From Bacteroidales bacterium (GTDB taxonomy: Bacteria; Bacteroidota; Bacteroidia; Bacteroidales; PWNQ01), in NCBI GenBank assembly GCA_021738505.1, contig JAIPBW010000003.1, forward strand, positions 1 to 64,000: a stretch of DNA of 64,000 bases, read 5' to 3'. How positions within the stretch are numbered: position 1 is the first letter of the stretch; every line of letters begins with the position of its first letter. Below are positions 20,280 through 30,137 of the stretch, piece after piece. The position numbers were made by a program, and so were the translations under genes. Below the pieces are notes generated by a model. That model did no database searches. It was not told the DNA's origin and saw only the letters and a list, made by a program, of their open reading frames with translations.

Positions 20280-20879
20280 ATGGAAAAAATTAAACTGAAC
20301 ATCATAGGCATTTCAAACAGTCAGACACAAACAGGAGCTTATGCCTTAATTTTAGGTGAAGAAGAAGGGCAACGCAGGCTACCGATCATCATTGGAGGTT
20401 TTGAAGCACAATCTATTGCTATAGAAATGGAAAACATGCACCCCAATCGCCCCTTAACTCATGATTTGTTTCGTAATTTTGCCCAGGCCTTTAATATCAC
20501 TTTAACAGAGGTAATCATCAATAAATTTGAAGAAGGTGTTTTTTATGCACAATTGATTTGCCATAGTGATGAAGGCCCTCAGATTATTGACTCCCGGACA
20601 TCAGATGCCATAGCACTGGCTGTACGCTTTAAATGTCCTGTTTATACTTATGAAGAAGTCATGAGTGCTGCCGGGATCCTGATCGAAGAAGAAGACAAGC
20701 AAGAAAATGAAAGTAAGGATCAGAACAATCTGGAAGATGTAGATGAAACTACCGAGTTCCAACGCTTTACTGTAGACGAGCTTAAACAACTACTCAACGA
20801 AGCGGTAGAAAAAGAAGAATTTGAGCGGGCTTCCCACCTACGGGATGAAATCCGTCGAAGAGAAGAACAGCAACAATAA
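20280..20879 (+). CDS. Bifunctional nuclease family protein (DUF151 plus UVR motif)
   Basis: 199 residues. The N-terminal part (about 1-125) is a DUF151/BFN domain: YALILGEEEGQRRLPIIIGGFEAQSIAIEME, then RPLTHDLFRNF, then DSRTSDAIALAVRFKCPVY. An acidic linker follows. The last 35 residues are a UVR motif (FTVDELKQLLNEAVEKEEFERASHLRDEIRRRE) like those of UvrB and UvrC. Proteins of this kind are annotated as bifunctional (DNase/RNase) nucleases from work on plant homologues. The bacterial role is unsettled. A CNT transporter gene follows 33 bp later, so the two may be cotranscribed. Confidence 0.9.
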   Translation: MEKIKLNIIGISNSQTQTGAYALILGEEEGQRRLPIIIGGFEAQSIAIEMENMHPNRPLTHDLFRNFAQAFNITLTEVIINKFEEGVFYAQLICHSDEGPQIIDSRTSDAIALAVRFKCPVYTYEEVMSAAGILIEEEDKQENESKDQNNLEDVDETTEFQRFTVDELKQLLNEAVEKEEFERASHLRDEIRRREEQQQ

Positions 20880-20912
20880 TAAGCGTTTATCAGGAACTAA
20901 AGATTTTGCCTT

Positions 20913-22601
20913 ATGAGAAAAGTTATCGGGCTTGTAATAATGTTGATGCTGACTGTATTGTCTTCATCAACAGGTTTTGCTCAGGATAGCACCATGGAAG
21001 CTTCAAAGAAAAATCAGTTTGCAGCAGAGCAACCCGATAGCATGATTTCCCATACCAGGGATCAAAACATGGCTCAGGTTCCCGATACGATCGTTTCCGA
21101 CACTAGTAATGTAGAAGGCGAGAATATTCTTTTAGATAACGAAGATGCCATGGGGTTTAGCTTTGAAAGTCTGTACCGCGGCATCTTAGGTATGATCGTC
21201 ATTATCCTGATAGCTTTTATCTTTAGCTCCAACCGAAGGGCAATCAACTGGAAGGTTGTGTTTATCGGACTAAGCATACAGGTTGTATTAGCTATTGGAG
21301 TGTTGACTGTTCCCTTTGTACAGGGCTTTTTTGAATTTGTCAGTCGTGTCTTTGTCAAAATATTATCATTCACCAATGCCGGAAGTGAATTTCTGTTAGG
21401 AGACCTCATGGATAGCGATTCGTTTGGCTACATTTTTGCCTTTCAGGTTCTACCAACCATCGTATTCTTTTCCGCTTTAACAAGTGTTTTATTTTATCTG
21501 GGTGTCATTCAAAAAATCGTATACGGCCTGGCCTGGCTAATGACAAAAGCTATGCGTCTTTCGGGTGCAGAAAGTCTATCCGTTGCAGGTAACATTTTTC
21601 TCGGACAAACGGAGTCACCGCTAATGGTGAAGGCGTATCTGGAAAAAATGACGAAAAGTGAAATATTATTAGTCATGCTGGGCGGCATGGCTACACTAGC
21701 CGGTGGAGTCCTGGCTGCATACATCAGTTTTTTAGGCAATGGAGACCCCGCACAGGAGTTACTTTTCGCTAAACACTTATTAGCTGCTTCTATTATGGCT
21801 GCTCCGGGGGCTGTTGTTGTGTCTAAAATTCTGGTTCCTCAAACAGAAAAAATTGATCAAGACGTGAGTGTTAGTCAGGATAAGTTGGGCAGTAACTTTT
21901 TGGAGTCGATGTCCAATGGAGCAACAGAAGGTTTCAAGCTGGCTGCGAACGTAGCTGCTATGCTTTTGGTTTTTGTTTCATTTATCGCCATGTTCAATTT
22001 TATTGTTGGACAAATGGGTAGCTGGTCCTTCCTGATTTTCACCTTTTTTGCTATTGGCACTTTTTTACTTCTATACTATATTAAAAGAACTTCTATAAAA
22101 GCTACTGCCGTATTGGGCTTACTCTTTGTATTCATTGTTGTCTTTAACAATTTGTGGACAGAACCATTAGCGGAAGCAACAACCATTAATTCGTACGTAA
22201 AGAACTTAAGCAACGGGCAGTTTTCTCAGTTATCACTGGAATTTATTCTGGGATATACTTTTGCTCCTTTGATGTGGTTGCTTGGAGTGGCTACGGAAGA
22301 TTTAACCCTGGTAGGACGTCTTTTGGGAGAAAAAATTATCATGAGTGAATTCATTGGTTATGTCAGCCTTTCAGAGTTAAAGTCTGCAGGAGCTTTCACG
22401 CATTACAAATCCATCATCATGGCTACATATATGCTGGCAGGTTTTGCCAACTTTGCTTCAATCGGAATACAAATCGGCGGTATAGGCTCACTGGCCCCGG
22501 GACGTAAAACCCTTTTATCCAAATTCGGCATGAAAGCATTGCTTGGGGGAACACTAGCCTCATTGATGTCGGCAACGATCGTAGGTATGATCATGGGTTA
22601 G
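20913..22601 (+). CDS. CNT-family nucleoside transporter with signal-like N-terminus
   Basis: Concentrative nucleoside transporter, importing nucleosides with H+ or Na+. 562 residues, longer than typical NupC (about 400). The extra N-terminal region of about 85 residues consists of a signal-peptide-like segment (MRKVIGLVIMLMLTVLSSSTGFAQ) and a hydrophilic Ser/Asp-rich stretch. The CNT core follows, with the family motif GNIFLGQTESPLMVKAYLEKMTKSE near residues 227-251 and the C-terminal FANFASIGIQIGGIGSLAP. Its place directly after the nuclease gene and before thyA-folA fits a nucleotide-salvage neighbourhood, which is inference. Confidence 0.9.
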   Translation: MRKVIGLVIMLMLTVLSSSTGFAQDSTMEASKKNQFAAEQPDSMISHTRDQNMAQVPDTIVSDTSNVEGENILLDNEDAMGFSFESLYRGILGMIVIILIAFIFSSNRRAINWKVVFIGLSIQVVLAIGVLTVPFVQGFFEFVSRVFVKILSFTNAGSEFLLGDLMDSDSFGYIFAFQVLPTIVFFSALTSVLFYLGVIQKIVYGLAWLMTKAMRLSGAESLSVAGNIFLGQTESPLMVKAYLEKMTKSEILLVMLGGMATLAGGVLAAYISFLGNGDPAQELLFAKHLLAASIMAAPGAVVVSKILVPQTEKIDQDVSVSQDKLGSNFLESMSNGATEGFKLAANVAAMLLVFVSFIAMFNFIVGQMGSWSFLIFTFFAIGTFLLLYYIKRTSIKATAVLGLLFVFIVVFNNLWTEPLAEATTINSYVKNLSNGQFSQLSLEFILGYTFAPLMWLLGVATEDLTLVGRLLGEKIIMSEFIGYVSLSELKSAGAFTHYKSIIMATYMLAGFANFASIGIQIGGIGSLAPGRKTLLSKFGMKALLGGTLASLMSATIVGMIMG

Positions 22602-22661
22602 TTTCCGTTTAATTGTTAACTATACGGAAGGCTATTACTTATACTTAAAAACAATTGAATT

Positions 22662-23456
22662 ATGCAACAATATATCAATTTACTTAATCATGTTCTGGAA
22701 AATGGCATCAAAAAAGATGACCGAACCGGTACGGGTACTATTAGCGTATTTGGCTATCAAATGCGTTTCAACCTTGAAGAAGGATTTCCTGTTCTGACCA
22801 CAAAAAAATTACACCTGCGTTCTATCATTCATGAGTTGCTATGGTTTTTAAGCGGGGATACCAATGTAAAGTATCTTCAGGATAACAAAGTGAAAATCTG
22901 GAATGAATGGGCAGACGAGGAAGGAAATTTAGGTCCTATCTATGGATATCAGTGGAGGAGTTGGCCGGATTACCAGGGCGGATATATCGATCAAATCAAA
23001 CAGGTTATTAACTCCATCAAAGAAAATCCCAATTCAAGAAGACATATTGTTAGTGCATGGAATGTAGGACAGCTGGAAGATATGAACCTTCCTCCCTGTC
23101 ATATTCTTTTTCAGTTTTATGTAGCAGATGGGAAATTATCATTGCAATTGTATCAAAGAAGTGCTGATATATTTTTAGGGGTTCCTTTCAATATTGCTTC
23201 TTATGCTCTTTTATTAAAAATGATTGCTCAGGTAACCGGCCTCAAAGAAGGCGATTTTGTGCATACATTAGGAGATGCTCATATTTATCTAAATCATATT
23301 GAACAGGCCAAATTGCAGAGAACCCGTAAGCCTTACGAACTACCTGAAATGAAAATCAATCCGGAAATCACTGATATAGATAAGTTTTCCTTCAATGACT
23401 TTGAACTCATAAATTACAAATCTCATCCTCACATTAAAGGGGAAATATCCGTTTAA
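22662..23456 (+). CDS. thyA: Thymidylate synthase
   Basis: Methylates dUMP to dTMP using methylene-tetrahydrofolate and releases dihydrofolate. The 264 residues equal the E. coli length. The nucleophile C146 sits in [19 protein letters not shown] near 19-26 and [19 protein letters not shown] are also conserved. The folA gene starts 3 bp after the stop codon, so the dihydrofolate producer and its recycler are translationally linked. Confidence 0.98.
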   Translation: MQQYINLLNHVLENGIKKDDRTGTGTISVFGYQMRFNLEEGFPVLTTKKLHLRSIIHELLWFLSGDTNVKYLQDNKVKIWNEWADEEGNLGPIYGYQWRSWPDYQGGYIDQIKQVINSIKENPNSRRHIVSAWNVGQLEDMNLPPCHILFQFYVADGKLSLQLYQRSADIFLGVPFNIASYALLLKMIAQVTGLKEGDFVHTLGDAHIYLNHIEQAKLQRTRKPYELPEMKINPEITDIDKFSFNDFELINYKSHPHIKGEISV

Positions 23457-23459
23457 GCT

Positions 23460-23960
23460 ATGCAACCCAAAATTTCCATAATTGTAGCCATTGCGAAAAA
23501 TCGTGTTATTGGAAAAGATAATAAGATGCCCTGGCATTTACCGGCCGATCTAAAACATTTCAAAAAAGTAACTTATGGCTTTCCGATCATCATGGGACGC
23601 AAAACCTTTGAGTCAATCGGAAAACCTTTACCCGGCAGGAAATCTATCATAATCAGCCGTCAGGAGAATCTATCGCTGAATTTTGATTCCGTGGAAGTCG
23701 TTCACTCCTTTTCGGAAGCCGCAAAGGCTGCCAACGATTATGAGGAAGCTTTTGTTATCGGCGGAAGCGATATTTATCAACTGGCTTTACCTTTTACCGA
23801 AAAAATTTACATGACCAAACTGGATTTGGAAGTTGCAGGAGACACCCATTTCCCGGAACTTGACACAGAAAAATGGACCCTCGTTGATGAAGAACATCAT
23901 CAGGCTGATGCTAAAAACCCACACGATTATAGCTTTTTAATTTACGAACGGACCTCATAG
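23460..23960 (+). CDS. folA: Dihydrofolate reductase
   Basis: Reduces dihydrofolate to tetrahydrofolate with NADPH. The 166 residues are normal. NRVIGKDNKMPWHLPADLKHFK (residues about 14-35) contains the substrate-loop tryptophan and the catalytic acidic residue. MGRKTFESIG and EEAFVIGGSDIY are the NADPH-binding motifs. It is the second gene of the thyA-folA operon and ends 10 bp before the convergent gene on the other strand. Confidence 0.97.
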   Translation: MQPKISIIVAIAKNRVIGKDNKMPWHLPADLKHFKKVTYGFPIIMGRKTFESIGKPLPGRKSIIISRQENLSLNFDSVEVVHSFSEAAKAANDYEEAFVIGGSDIYQLALPFTEKIYMTKLDLEVAGDTHFPELDTEKWTLVDEEHHQADAKNPHDYSFLIYERTS

Positions 23961-23970
23961 AAAAAATAGA

Positions 23971-25239
23971 TCAGGTTTTTCGTTTCTTCTTTTTCGCTGC
24001 AGGAAATAAAATATTATTCAGAATAAGTCGATAACCCGGAGATTGTGGATGAAGGTCTAGTTTCGTTGGTGGATCACCTACTAAATGTTGATAGTCTTCC
24101 GGATCATGACCACTCAAAAAAGTCCATGTCCCGTCTCCACGAGTACCATGAATATAACGTGCCTCGTCTAAACCTTTATTTTCGCCCATTACAAGCACAT
24201 CGGATTTAAGAAACTTTTTCCGGAAAGCTGTGGTTTGCCCCATAAATCCTTCAATAATTCTTGTATGGTTTTGTGTAAGCATTGTAGGAATAGGATCCCA
24301 CTTGGCTGAAAATTCGAATAATGTAAACAAATCACTTTCTTTATCTACCTTTTGCATACGCTTACGCGGATCCACATCAATATTTGATATTTCATATTCA
24401 TATGGATTTGTCACAATAGAAAAATCCTCAAAAGCAAAACAATTCTCATAATTCAATTTGCTTTGTGCATTGGGGTCCATCGGGTCTCCGTCAAACATTT
24501 TCCGGCAAATATCCACTCCGTCGGCAGCCAGGGCTACATCAAAGGAGTCGGGAGCTGAACACATCGAAAACAAATAGCCTCCGCCTAATACAAAATCTCT
24601 TATGCGTTTAGCTACAGCAAGTTTCATTTGAGAAACCTTCTTATAGCCGAGTTTACGGGCCATCTCCTCATTCGATTTAACCTTTTTTTGATACCACTCC
24701 GTTCCCCGGTAGTTTGCCCAAAACTTACCATATTGCCCCGTAAAATCTTCGTGGTGAAGGTGCAGCCAATCATACTCCGGTAGTTTTCCATCAAGCACCT
24801 CTTTATCATAGACTACATCGTATGGAATTTCTGCATACGTCAAAACAAGTGTAACAGCATCATCCCAGGGCTGTTTATCTTTTGGCGAATACACAACTAT
24901 TTCCGGAGCTTTATGCAACTTCACTGCATCAGTATTTTTTTCCGGATTGGATATTTCTTTGACAATTGAAGCAGCTTGCGCATCGGAGATGACTTTATAA
25001 GAAATTCCGCGGGCAATGCATTCTTCCTCCAAAGCAGAGTGATGTTTAAACATAAAACTTCCTCCACGGTAATTCAACAGCCACTGTATTTCAACATCTT
25101 GCTCTAAAGTCCAATACGCCACCCCATAAGATTTCAGATGATTATTTTGTTTCTCATCCATTGGGATCAGAATCCTGGCTGCATAACCAACCTGAATAAC
25201 AATCAACCAGGCTATAAGTAATATTATTGATCTCTTCAT
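23971..25239 (-). CDS. Conserved secreted Bacteroidota protein (often mislabelled asparagine synthetase B)
   Basis: 422 residues with a signal peptide (MKRSIILLIAWLIVIQVGYA). The mature protein begins ARILIPMDEKQNNHLKSYGVAYW. From memory, similar proteins are called asparagine synthetase B in Bacteroidota genomes. However, I see no N-terminal Cys for glutamine hydrolysis and no ATP-pyrophosphatase motif SGGxDS. FVLGGGYLFSMCSAPDSFDVAL resembles the nucleophile-elbow region of glutamine-amidotransferase-like or ThuA-like folds. RGDGTWTFLSGHDPEDYQH near the C-terminus fits that class too. A periplasmic location also argues against asparagine synthesis. Function unknown. Confidence 0.7.
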   Translation of the reverse strand: MKRSIILLIAWLIVIQVGYAARILIPMDEKQNNHLKSYGVAYWTLEQDVEIQWLLNYRGGSFMFKHHSALEEECIARGISYKVISDAQAASIVKEISNPEKNTDAVKLHKAPEIVVYSPKDKQPWDDAVTLVLTYAEIPYDVVYDKEVLDGKLPEYDWLHLHHEDFTGQYGKFWANYRGTEWYQKKVKSNEEMARKLGYKKVSQMKLAVAKRIRDFVLGGGYLFSMCSAPDSFDVALAADGVDICRKMFDGDPMDPNAQSKLNYENCFAFEDFSIVTNPYEYEISNIDVDPRKRMQKVDKESDLFTLFEFSAKWDPIPTMLTQNHTRIIEGFMGQTTAFRKKFLKSDVLVMGENKGLDEARYIHGTRGDGTWTFLSGHDPEDYQHLVGDPPTKLDLHPQSPGYRLILNNILFPAAKKKKRKT

Positions 25240-25314
25240 AAAGTTAAATTTTCAACAAGCCGCAGGGTAATTTAATGCTTTCTTATTATTAATAAAAAGC
25301 GGTTACTTATATAA

Positions 25315-25340
25315 CGAAAAACAAGGTTTCTTGTTTTAAA
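25315..25340 (-). terminator. Possible terminator of dnaB
   Basis: AAAACAAG and CTTGTTTT form an 8-bp AT-rich stem with a four-base loop. It is weak but in the right place downstream of dnaB. Confidence 0.3.
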
Positions 25341-25421
25341 AGAAAAGACTTCCTACACCATAAGAACCTATAAAAGCAGCATTCAAAACCCATATAAACC
25401 CCTGTAATTCAATTTAATGCT

Positions 25422-26963
25422 TTAGAACGGCACTTCATCCGGGTCATTTCCGGGATCATCCAGGTCACTATTCATTTTAGACTGCATAGTAACCGAGTTT
25501 TGTTGCTGATCAAAATCCTGATTGGGTTCCAAGCCTCCAAACTGAGAGGACATATCCTCTTCGTAATCAGCAAACTTAGCAAACTTCGGAATAAATTTCA
25601 GTTTGATTTCATCAAGGGGTCCATTTCTGTGCTTGGCAATAATGATTTTTCCCATACCTTTGGTAGGCTCTCCGTCTTCTTCGTCGATCTGGTAATATTC
25701 AGGCCGGTATATAAAGCTAACCATATCAGCATCCTGTTCAATAGCACCGGATTCACGCAAGTCGGAAAGCAATGGTTTCTTTGTTCCCCCACGGGTTTCT
25801 ACAGAGCGATTCAACTGCGATAATGCAATGATGGGTACATTCAATTCTTTGGCCAGAGATTTCAGAGATCTGGAAATATTACTGATTTCCTGTTCACGGT
25901 TACCGGCATCCGAACCGGCAGCAGACATTAACTGCAAATAGTCAATAACAATGATTTGGATATCATGTTGTGCTTTTAGCCTTCGGCTTTTGGCACGCAA
26001 CTCAAATATTGACAGCGCAGGTGTATCATCAATATGCAAAGGTGCATCAATCAACGAATTGACTTTGGAGTTAAGTTGTTCATATTCATAACTCTCCAGT
26101 TGTCCTTTTTTAAGCTTTTCGGCTTCCAGTTCGGTTTCACTGGAAATCAAGCGCGTTACAAGCTGTATTGCTGACATCTCCAGGGAAAACATAGCAACAG
26201 GCATTTTATGCTCTACAGCAATATTTCTTGCCATGGAAAGAACAAAGGCTGTTTTTCCCATTCCGGGGCGTGCAGCCAACACAATCAAATCGGATTTTTG
26301 CCAGCCGGAAGTTAATCGGTCCAATTGGGTAAAACCTGAAGGAACCCCATTCACCTGACCTTCCTGCCGCCCGGCTTCTTCTATATTTTCTATAGCCGCA
26401 GACACCAGTGATTGCATAGAATCGGAGCTACGCCGCAAATTCTCTTCACTAACGGCAAACAAGCTTTGTTCTGCCTTATCCAATAATTCAAAAACATCAG
26501 TGGTGTCTTCAAATGCATCATGAATAATATCGGAAGAAATTCGAATGAGCTCTCGCTGAATAAACTTCTGAGCAATAATTCGTGCATGAAATTCCACATT
26601 AGCTGATGAAGCTACACGATTTGTAAGCTGCGAAATGTAATAAGGCCCTCCAATGAATTCCAGTTCTCCCTTGCTTTTAAGCGCATTCGTAACGGTGAGA
26701 ATATCAATCGGCTCTGCCTTAGAAAACAAATCCTGAATAGCACCAAAAATCTTTTGATGGGACTCTTTATAAAACATCTCAGGCTTAACTATATCAATGG
26801 CCTGATTTACAGCTTCTTTTTCAAGCATCATGGCTCCTAAAACAGCCTGTTCCATATCAACAGCCTGAGGTTGCAGTTTTCCATGTTCAGGAGCTGCTGC
26901 ATTGGCCTTACGCTGGAAGGTCTTTTCGCTGGATTTCAGCTTTTTACCATCTTTGTTTTCCAT
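25422..26963 (-). CDS. dnaB: Replicative DNA helicase DnaB
   Basis: Hexameric 5'-3' helicase that unwinds DNA at the replication fork and recruits primase. 513 residues. The N-terminal DnaB domain (about 30-135) contains AVDMEQAVLGAMMLEKEAV. The RecA-like domain has Walker A ARPGMGKT at 231-238, Walker B IIVIDYLQLM near 335-344, and the C-terminal LRESGAIEQDADMVSFIYRPEYY. The tail is acidic and Asn/Gln-rich. No intein is present and the gene is intact. It lies on its own on the minus strand. Confidence 0.97.
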   Translation of the reverse strand: MENKDGKKLKSSEKTFQRKANAAAPEHGKLQPQAVDMEQAVLGAMMLEKEAVNQAIDIVKPEMFYKESHQKIFGAIQDLFSKAEPIDILTVTNALKSKGELEFIGGPYYISQLTNRVASSANVEFHARIIAQKFIQRELIRISSDIIHDAFEDTTDVFELLDKAEQSLFAVSEENLRRSSDSMQSLVSAAIENIEEAGRQEGQVNGVPSGFTQLDRLTSGWQKSDLIVLAARPGMGKTAFVLSMARNIAVEHKMPVAMFSLEMSAIQLVTRLISSETELEAEKLKKGQLESYEYEQLNSKVNSLIDAPLHIDDTPALSIFELRAKSRRLKAQHDIQIIVIDYLQLMSAAGSDAGNREQEISNISRSLKSLAKELNVPIIALSQLNRSVETRGGTKKPLLSDLRESGAIEQDADMVSFIYRPEYYQIDEEDGEPTKGMGKIIIAKHRNGPLDEIKLKFIPKFAKFADYEEDMSSQFGGLEPNQDFDQQQNSVTMQSKMNSDLDDPGNDPDEVPF

Positions 26964-27105
26964 ATTTCAAAGATATAACGAATAAGGACTTTCGCTGTAG
27001 AATTTTGCCTCTTTTTTTTAACAAAATAGAATTCTAATTATAACTTCCTTAATGTTAATTCTCAAAAGAATCAATTACAATTTATTTAGAATAGAAAAAT
27101 TATTT

Positions 27106-28551
27106 TCAGATCAACTCATTAATATGTTTTAGCAGCAAGAAATCAAACCGAATTTGCTGTTCTACAAATGATTTCACTTTATCCAAAGGTTCTTTTCTCT
27201 TTTCTTCAGGTTTAGAAAGAGCACTAGTCAATTTGATCAGGGCAACTTTCTTATCGGTGATATCCTTTGTATGAAAAGGATTATCCTCCAACAATTTAGA
27301 TGCAATATTTACTGCCTGAATATTTCCATGGAGACTCGGATCAATGTAATACATACCGGAAAAAAGCTCATGCAGATTAAAAACACCACTCATCATTTTG
27401 TCTTTGATGTAGCTGGCTTGAGCTTTATCATCAACAAAGGTAAAAACCGGTAATCCTGACCTTTTGATTTTTTCAATCTGCTTAAATAAGGGCTCAAAAT
27501 CGGAGTGATCAGGATTTAACTGCCATTCAAAAACAGCTTGCTTCTTTTGGTCTCTAATTGAAACATAGGCCGGAACCAACTCATAGGGCGCCATTTCATC
27601 AAGCATTGGTATTGCGGGCTTAATAAAAACAATATCGAGAACAAAATACTGTTCTTTGGACGCATATCGAAATTTATTAATTTGCTCCCAATTATAATAA
27701 GGCTTTTGTTTTTGAAAAGCTTCTATTTCTTTCTTTCCCTGATTCGAAAATTCTTCTATCGCTAAATCATCGATATACACGTTTCCGTTCTCATACAGCT
27801 CAAATTGCTGATTACGGTCTAAATGCAACAATTCAAAAACAGATTTTTCTTTGATGTGCTTCCAGCAATGCCCCCGGAAATCGCAGGGATAAGGGTCATA
27901 ACAATGTTTTCCGATGTCAATCGGTGGTGATTTTTTGAGTTGGAGTGTTTCTTTGGCTGTCTGAATTTCTCCGCCAATCATGGATTGTCTTTCTATTGCC
28001 TGCTCTTTAACGCTTTGTTTATAAAAAAGCTGTTCAATATCAAGTTCGCCTTTCAATTTATAATCCGGGTTGACATAAATTATAAAAATATCTTCCAGCT
28101 CTATTCCGGAGTTAGAAATCACATAATATTGCAGCGCTACGTCTGTCAAATATGTAGAAGAAATTTTTACTGAGCTCTTCACTTCATAGGCATAGAATTT
28201 TCCATTTTTGCATACCAGAACATCAAGAATGACTAATGTTCTGTCGTATTGAAACGTAGCTTCATAGATCACTTCCTGGCCATCAGCTATAGCTTTAGCT
28301 GTTTTGCCTACGGCCGGTTGATACTGGGACGGACCTTTCGGAGCCAAATTAATTCCCCCGGGAAAAAGCTCACGTGCAACCTCTCCTACGTGTGTGCCCC
28401 GGCTAAATTTAGCTCGCTGTTCAGGCGACAATTTATCTCGTAAAAAAGGGCGTTTTTTATGTAAGTACAAAGACTTCTCGCATTGCAAAGCTCGGATAAA
28501 TGTGGATTTTGATAAAAGATGTTTTTCCATTTTAAATGCTGTTTCACTCAT
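27106..28551 (-). CDS. Cas4-like PD-(D/E)XK nuclease with degenerate DUF2779 domain
   Basis: 481 residues. The N-terminal part resembles Cas4/RecB nucleases: E97, D110 in VILDVLV and E123-V-K125, flanked by C24 and by C217, C223 and C229 (HCYDPYPCDFRGHCWK), which together could bind a 4Fe-4S cluster. The C-terminal part aligns with DUF2779, whose members usually carry an RNase H/DEDD-type FLDFET motif. Here it reads YFVLDIVFIKPAIP (D306 kept, Glu lost), and the later VVYN..FE and DL segments are also replaced. The nuclease half looks competent and the second half looks catalytically dead. No cas genes lie nearby. The role is unknown. Confidence 0.72.
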   Translation of the reverse strand: MSETAFKMEKHLLSKSTFIRALQCEKSLYLHKKRPFLRDKLSPEQRAKFSRGTHVGEVARELFPGGINLAPKGPSQYQPAVGKTAKAIADGQEVIYEATFQYDRTLVILDVLVCKNGKFYAYEVKSSVKISSTYLTDVALQYYVISNSGIELEDIFIIYVNPDYKLKGELDIEQLFYKQSVKEQAIERQSMIGGEIQTAKETLQLKKSPPIDIGKHCYDPYPCDFRGHCWKHIKEKSVFELLHLDRNQQFELYENGNVYIDDLAIEEFSNQGKKEIEAFQKQKPYYNWEQINKFRYASKEQYFVLDIVFIKPAIPMLDEMAPYELVPAYVSIRDQKKQAVFEWQLNPDHSDFEPLFKQIEKIKRSGLPVFTFVDDKAQASYIKDKMMSGVFNLHELFSGMYYIDPSLHGNIQAVNIASKLLEDNPFHTKDITDKKVALIKLTSALSKPEEKRKEPLDKVKSFVEQQIRFDFLLLKHINELI

Positions 28552-28781
28552 TTTTCAACTGAGCAAATTTAGTATAATTATAAAGGCACTTGGGATAATT
28601 CGCTACTTCATTTTCTCCGGTTATGAAATGGAAAAGCTTAGGTTTTAAATGAAAAAGCTTTTCTTTGCAACTTCATTTCTCACTTGCTTATATTGCCAGG
28701 TGTTTTTTTAGAAATGTCAAAGAATATGCAATCCATAAATTTTGGTTATTTACGAGTCACCCAATAATCCCGTTTAAAGTC

Positions 28782-30086
28782 ATGAGCATTTTCATCTTAA
28801 AGGATTTAACGCAAAGAGAAAGGAAGGCTTTTCTTTTGCACATGCTTTTTTCCTTTATTGAAGGGGCTATTAAAGGTGTTTTGGTATTAAATGAATTTGT
28901 GTTTCTGAAAAGCCTGAAGGGCAGCGACTATCAGCTTGGCTTTTTGTTTCAGTTCAGTGTTGTTGTATTTGTTTTTCTGATCTTTATTAGTGAATTCATC
29001 CGTAGAATGCCCTACAAAAGAAAAGTACTGCGCTACACGGGCATTATCACAAGGCTTCCTCTTTTATTGCTGGCATTTTTCCCGCAAAGTACGGAAGTAG
29101 TGACTTCTTCAGAAATCTATCACCTGATCTTTCTGGGTATATTTTTAATATTCTTTCTCTATCAGCCTATCGTATTTCCTATTATCAACCTACTGCTCAA
29201 GCATAATTACCGGGAAGAAAACTTTGGCAAATTATATAGCTACGGACAAACGTTGCACAAAATCACCATGTTAGTAGTAACTTTTGCTTATGGCTTTTTA
29301 TTGGATACGGATTATTTTGCCTTCACCTACATCTGGCCATTAATGGGAGTTTTGGGGATATTTTCCATTTATATGCTTTCCCTTATTGATTACACCCCGA
29401 CAATAAAAAAACAATCCAAAAAGCCTTTTTTCGAAAATGTAAAACAGTCCATCATGAACATGACAAACATCCTGAAAAACCATAAAGCCTATTTGCATTT
29501 TGAATTGGGCTTTTTGTTCTATGGTTTCGCATTCATGTCTTCGGCTACTGTTATTGTTATATTCTTTGACAAGGAATTGGGCCTGAATTACTCATCTATG
29601 GCATTTTATAAAAACAGTTATAATGTTTTGGCTATATTGTTATTACCATTCTTTGGGCGGTTAATAGGAAAGTTCGATCCCCGTGTTTATGGCATGTTCA
29701 CTTATGGCTCTATCCTCATTTTCATATTATTTGTTGCCTTAACAGACTTTTACCAGGGACATACAGTTATTATGGGCATCAATATTTATTACATGCTAAT
29801 TGGTTATATTCTTTTCCATGGTATTTTCGCCGCATCAATGCCCCTGCTTTTCAGTATCGGTTCTTCCTATTTCTGCGACAAAGAGGAAGCCGACTCTTAT
29901 CAGGCGGTACATTTGTCACTAGTGGGAATTCGGGCTCTTTTTGCTCCCTTATTGGGTGTCTTTTTCTATCAAAATTTTGGGTTCACCGTGAATTTTGCCA
30001 TCGGCATTTTGGCATTAACCGGCGCAATTGGTATTTTATGGTATTCCAAAAAAAATGTTAAAGACCTAAAGTTTCGAAACAATTAG
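28782..30086 (+). CDS. MFS transporter
   Basis: About 434 residues with about 12 hydrophobic segments separated by short basic loops (RRMPYKRKVLRY, KKQSKKPFF), in the 6+6 arrangement of the major facilitator superfamily. The ORF-track start at 28665 would add 39 unlikely residues. The ATG at 28782 (MSIFILKDLTQRERKAFLL) is preferred because it starts just before the first helix. I do not recognise a subfamily, and the substrate is unknown. It is divergent from the Cas4-like gene. Confidence 0.72.
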   Translation: MSIFILKDLTQRERKAFLLHMLFSFIEGAIKGVLVLNEFVFLKSLKGSDYQLGFLFQFSVVVFVFLIFISEFIRRMPYKRKVLRYTGIITRLPLLLLAFFPQSTEVVTSSEIYHLIFLGIFLIFFLYQPIVFPIINLLLKHNYREENFGKLYSYGQTLHKITMLVVTFAYGFLLDTDYFAFTYIWPLMGVLGIFSIYMLSLIDYTPTIKKQSKKPFFENVKQSIMNMTNILKNHKAYLHFELGFLFYGFAFMSSATVIVIFFDKELGLNYSSMAFYKNSYNVLAILLLPFFGRLIGKFDPRVYGMFTYGSILIFILFVALTDFYQGHTVIMGINIYYMLIGYILFHGIFAASMPLLFSIGSSYFCDKEEADSYQAVHLSLVGIRALFAPLLGVFFYQNFGFTVNFAIGILALTGAIGILWYSKKNVKDLKFRNN

Positions 30087-30137
30087 ATATTTTTGCCGTT
30101 TACAAGAATTCATACACAGAAATCAAAATCATAAAAT

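Noticed and set aside
23971-25239. Asparagine synthetase B as the product name
   Set aside because: No N-terminal catalytic Cys and no ATP-pyrophosphatase motif are visible, and the protein has a signal peptide.
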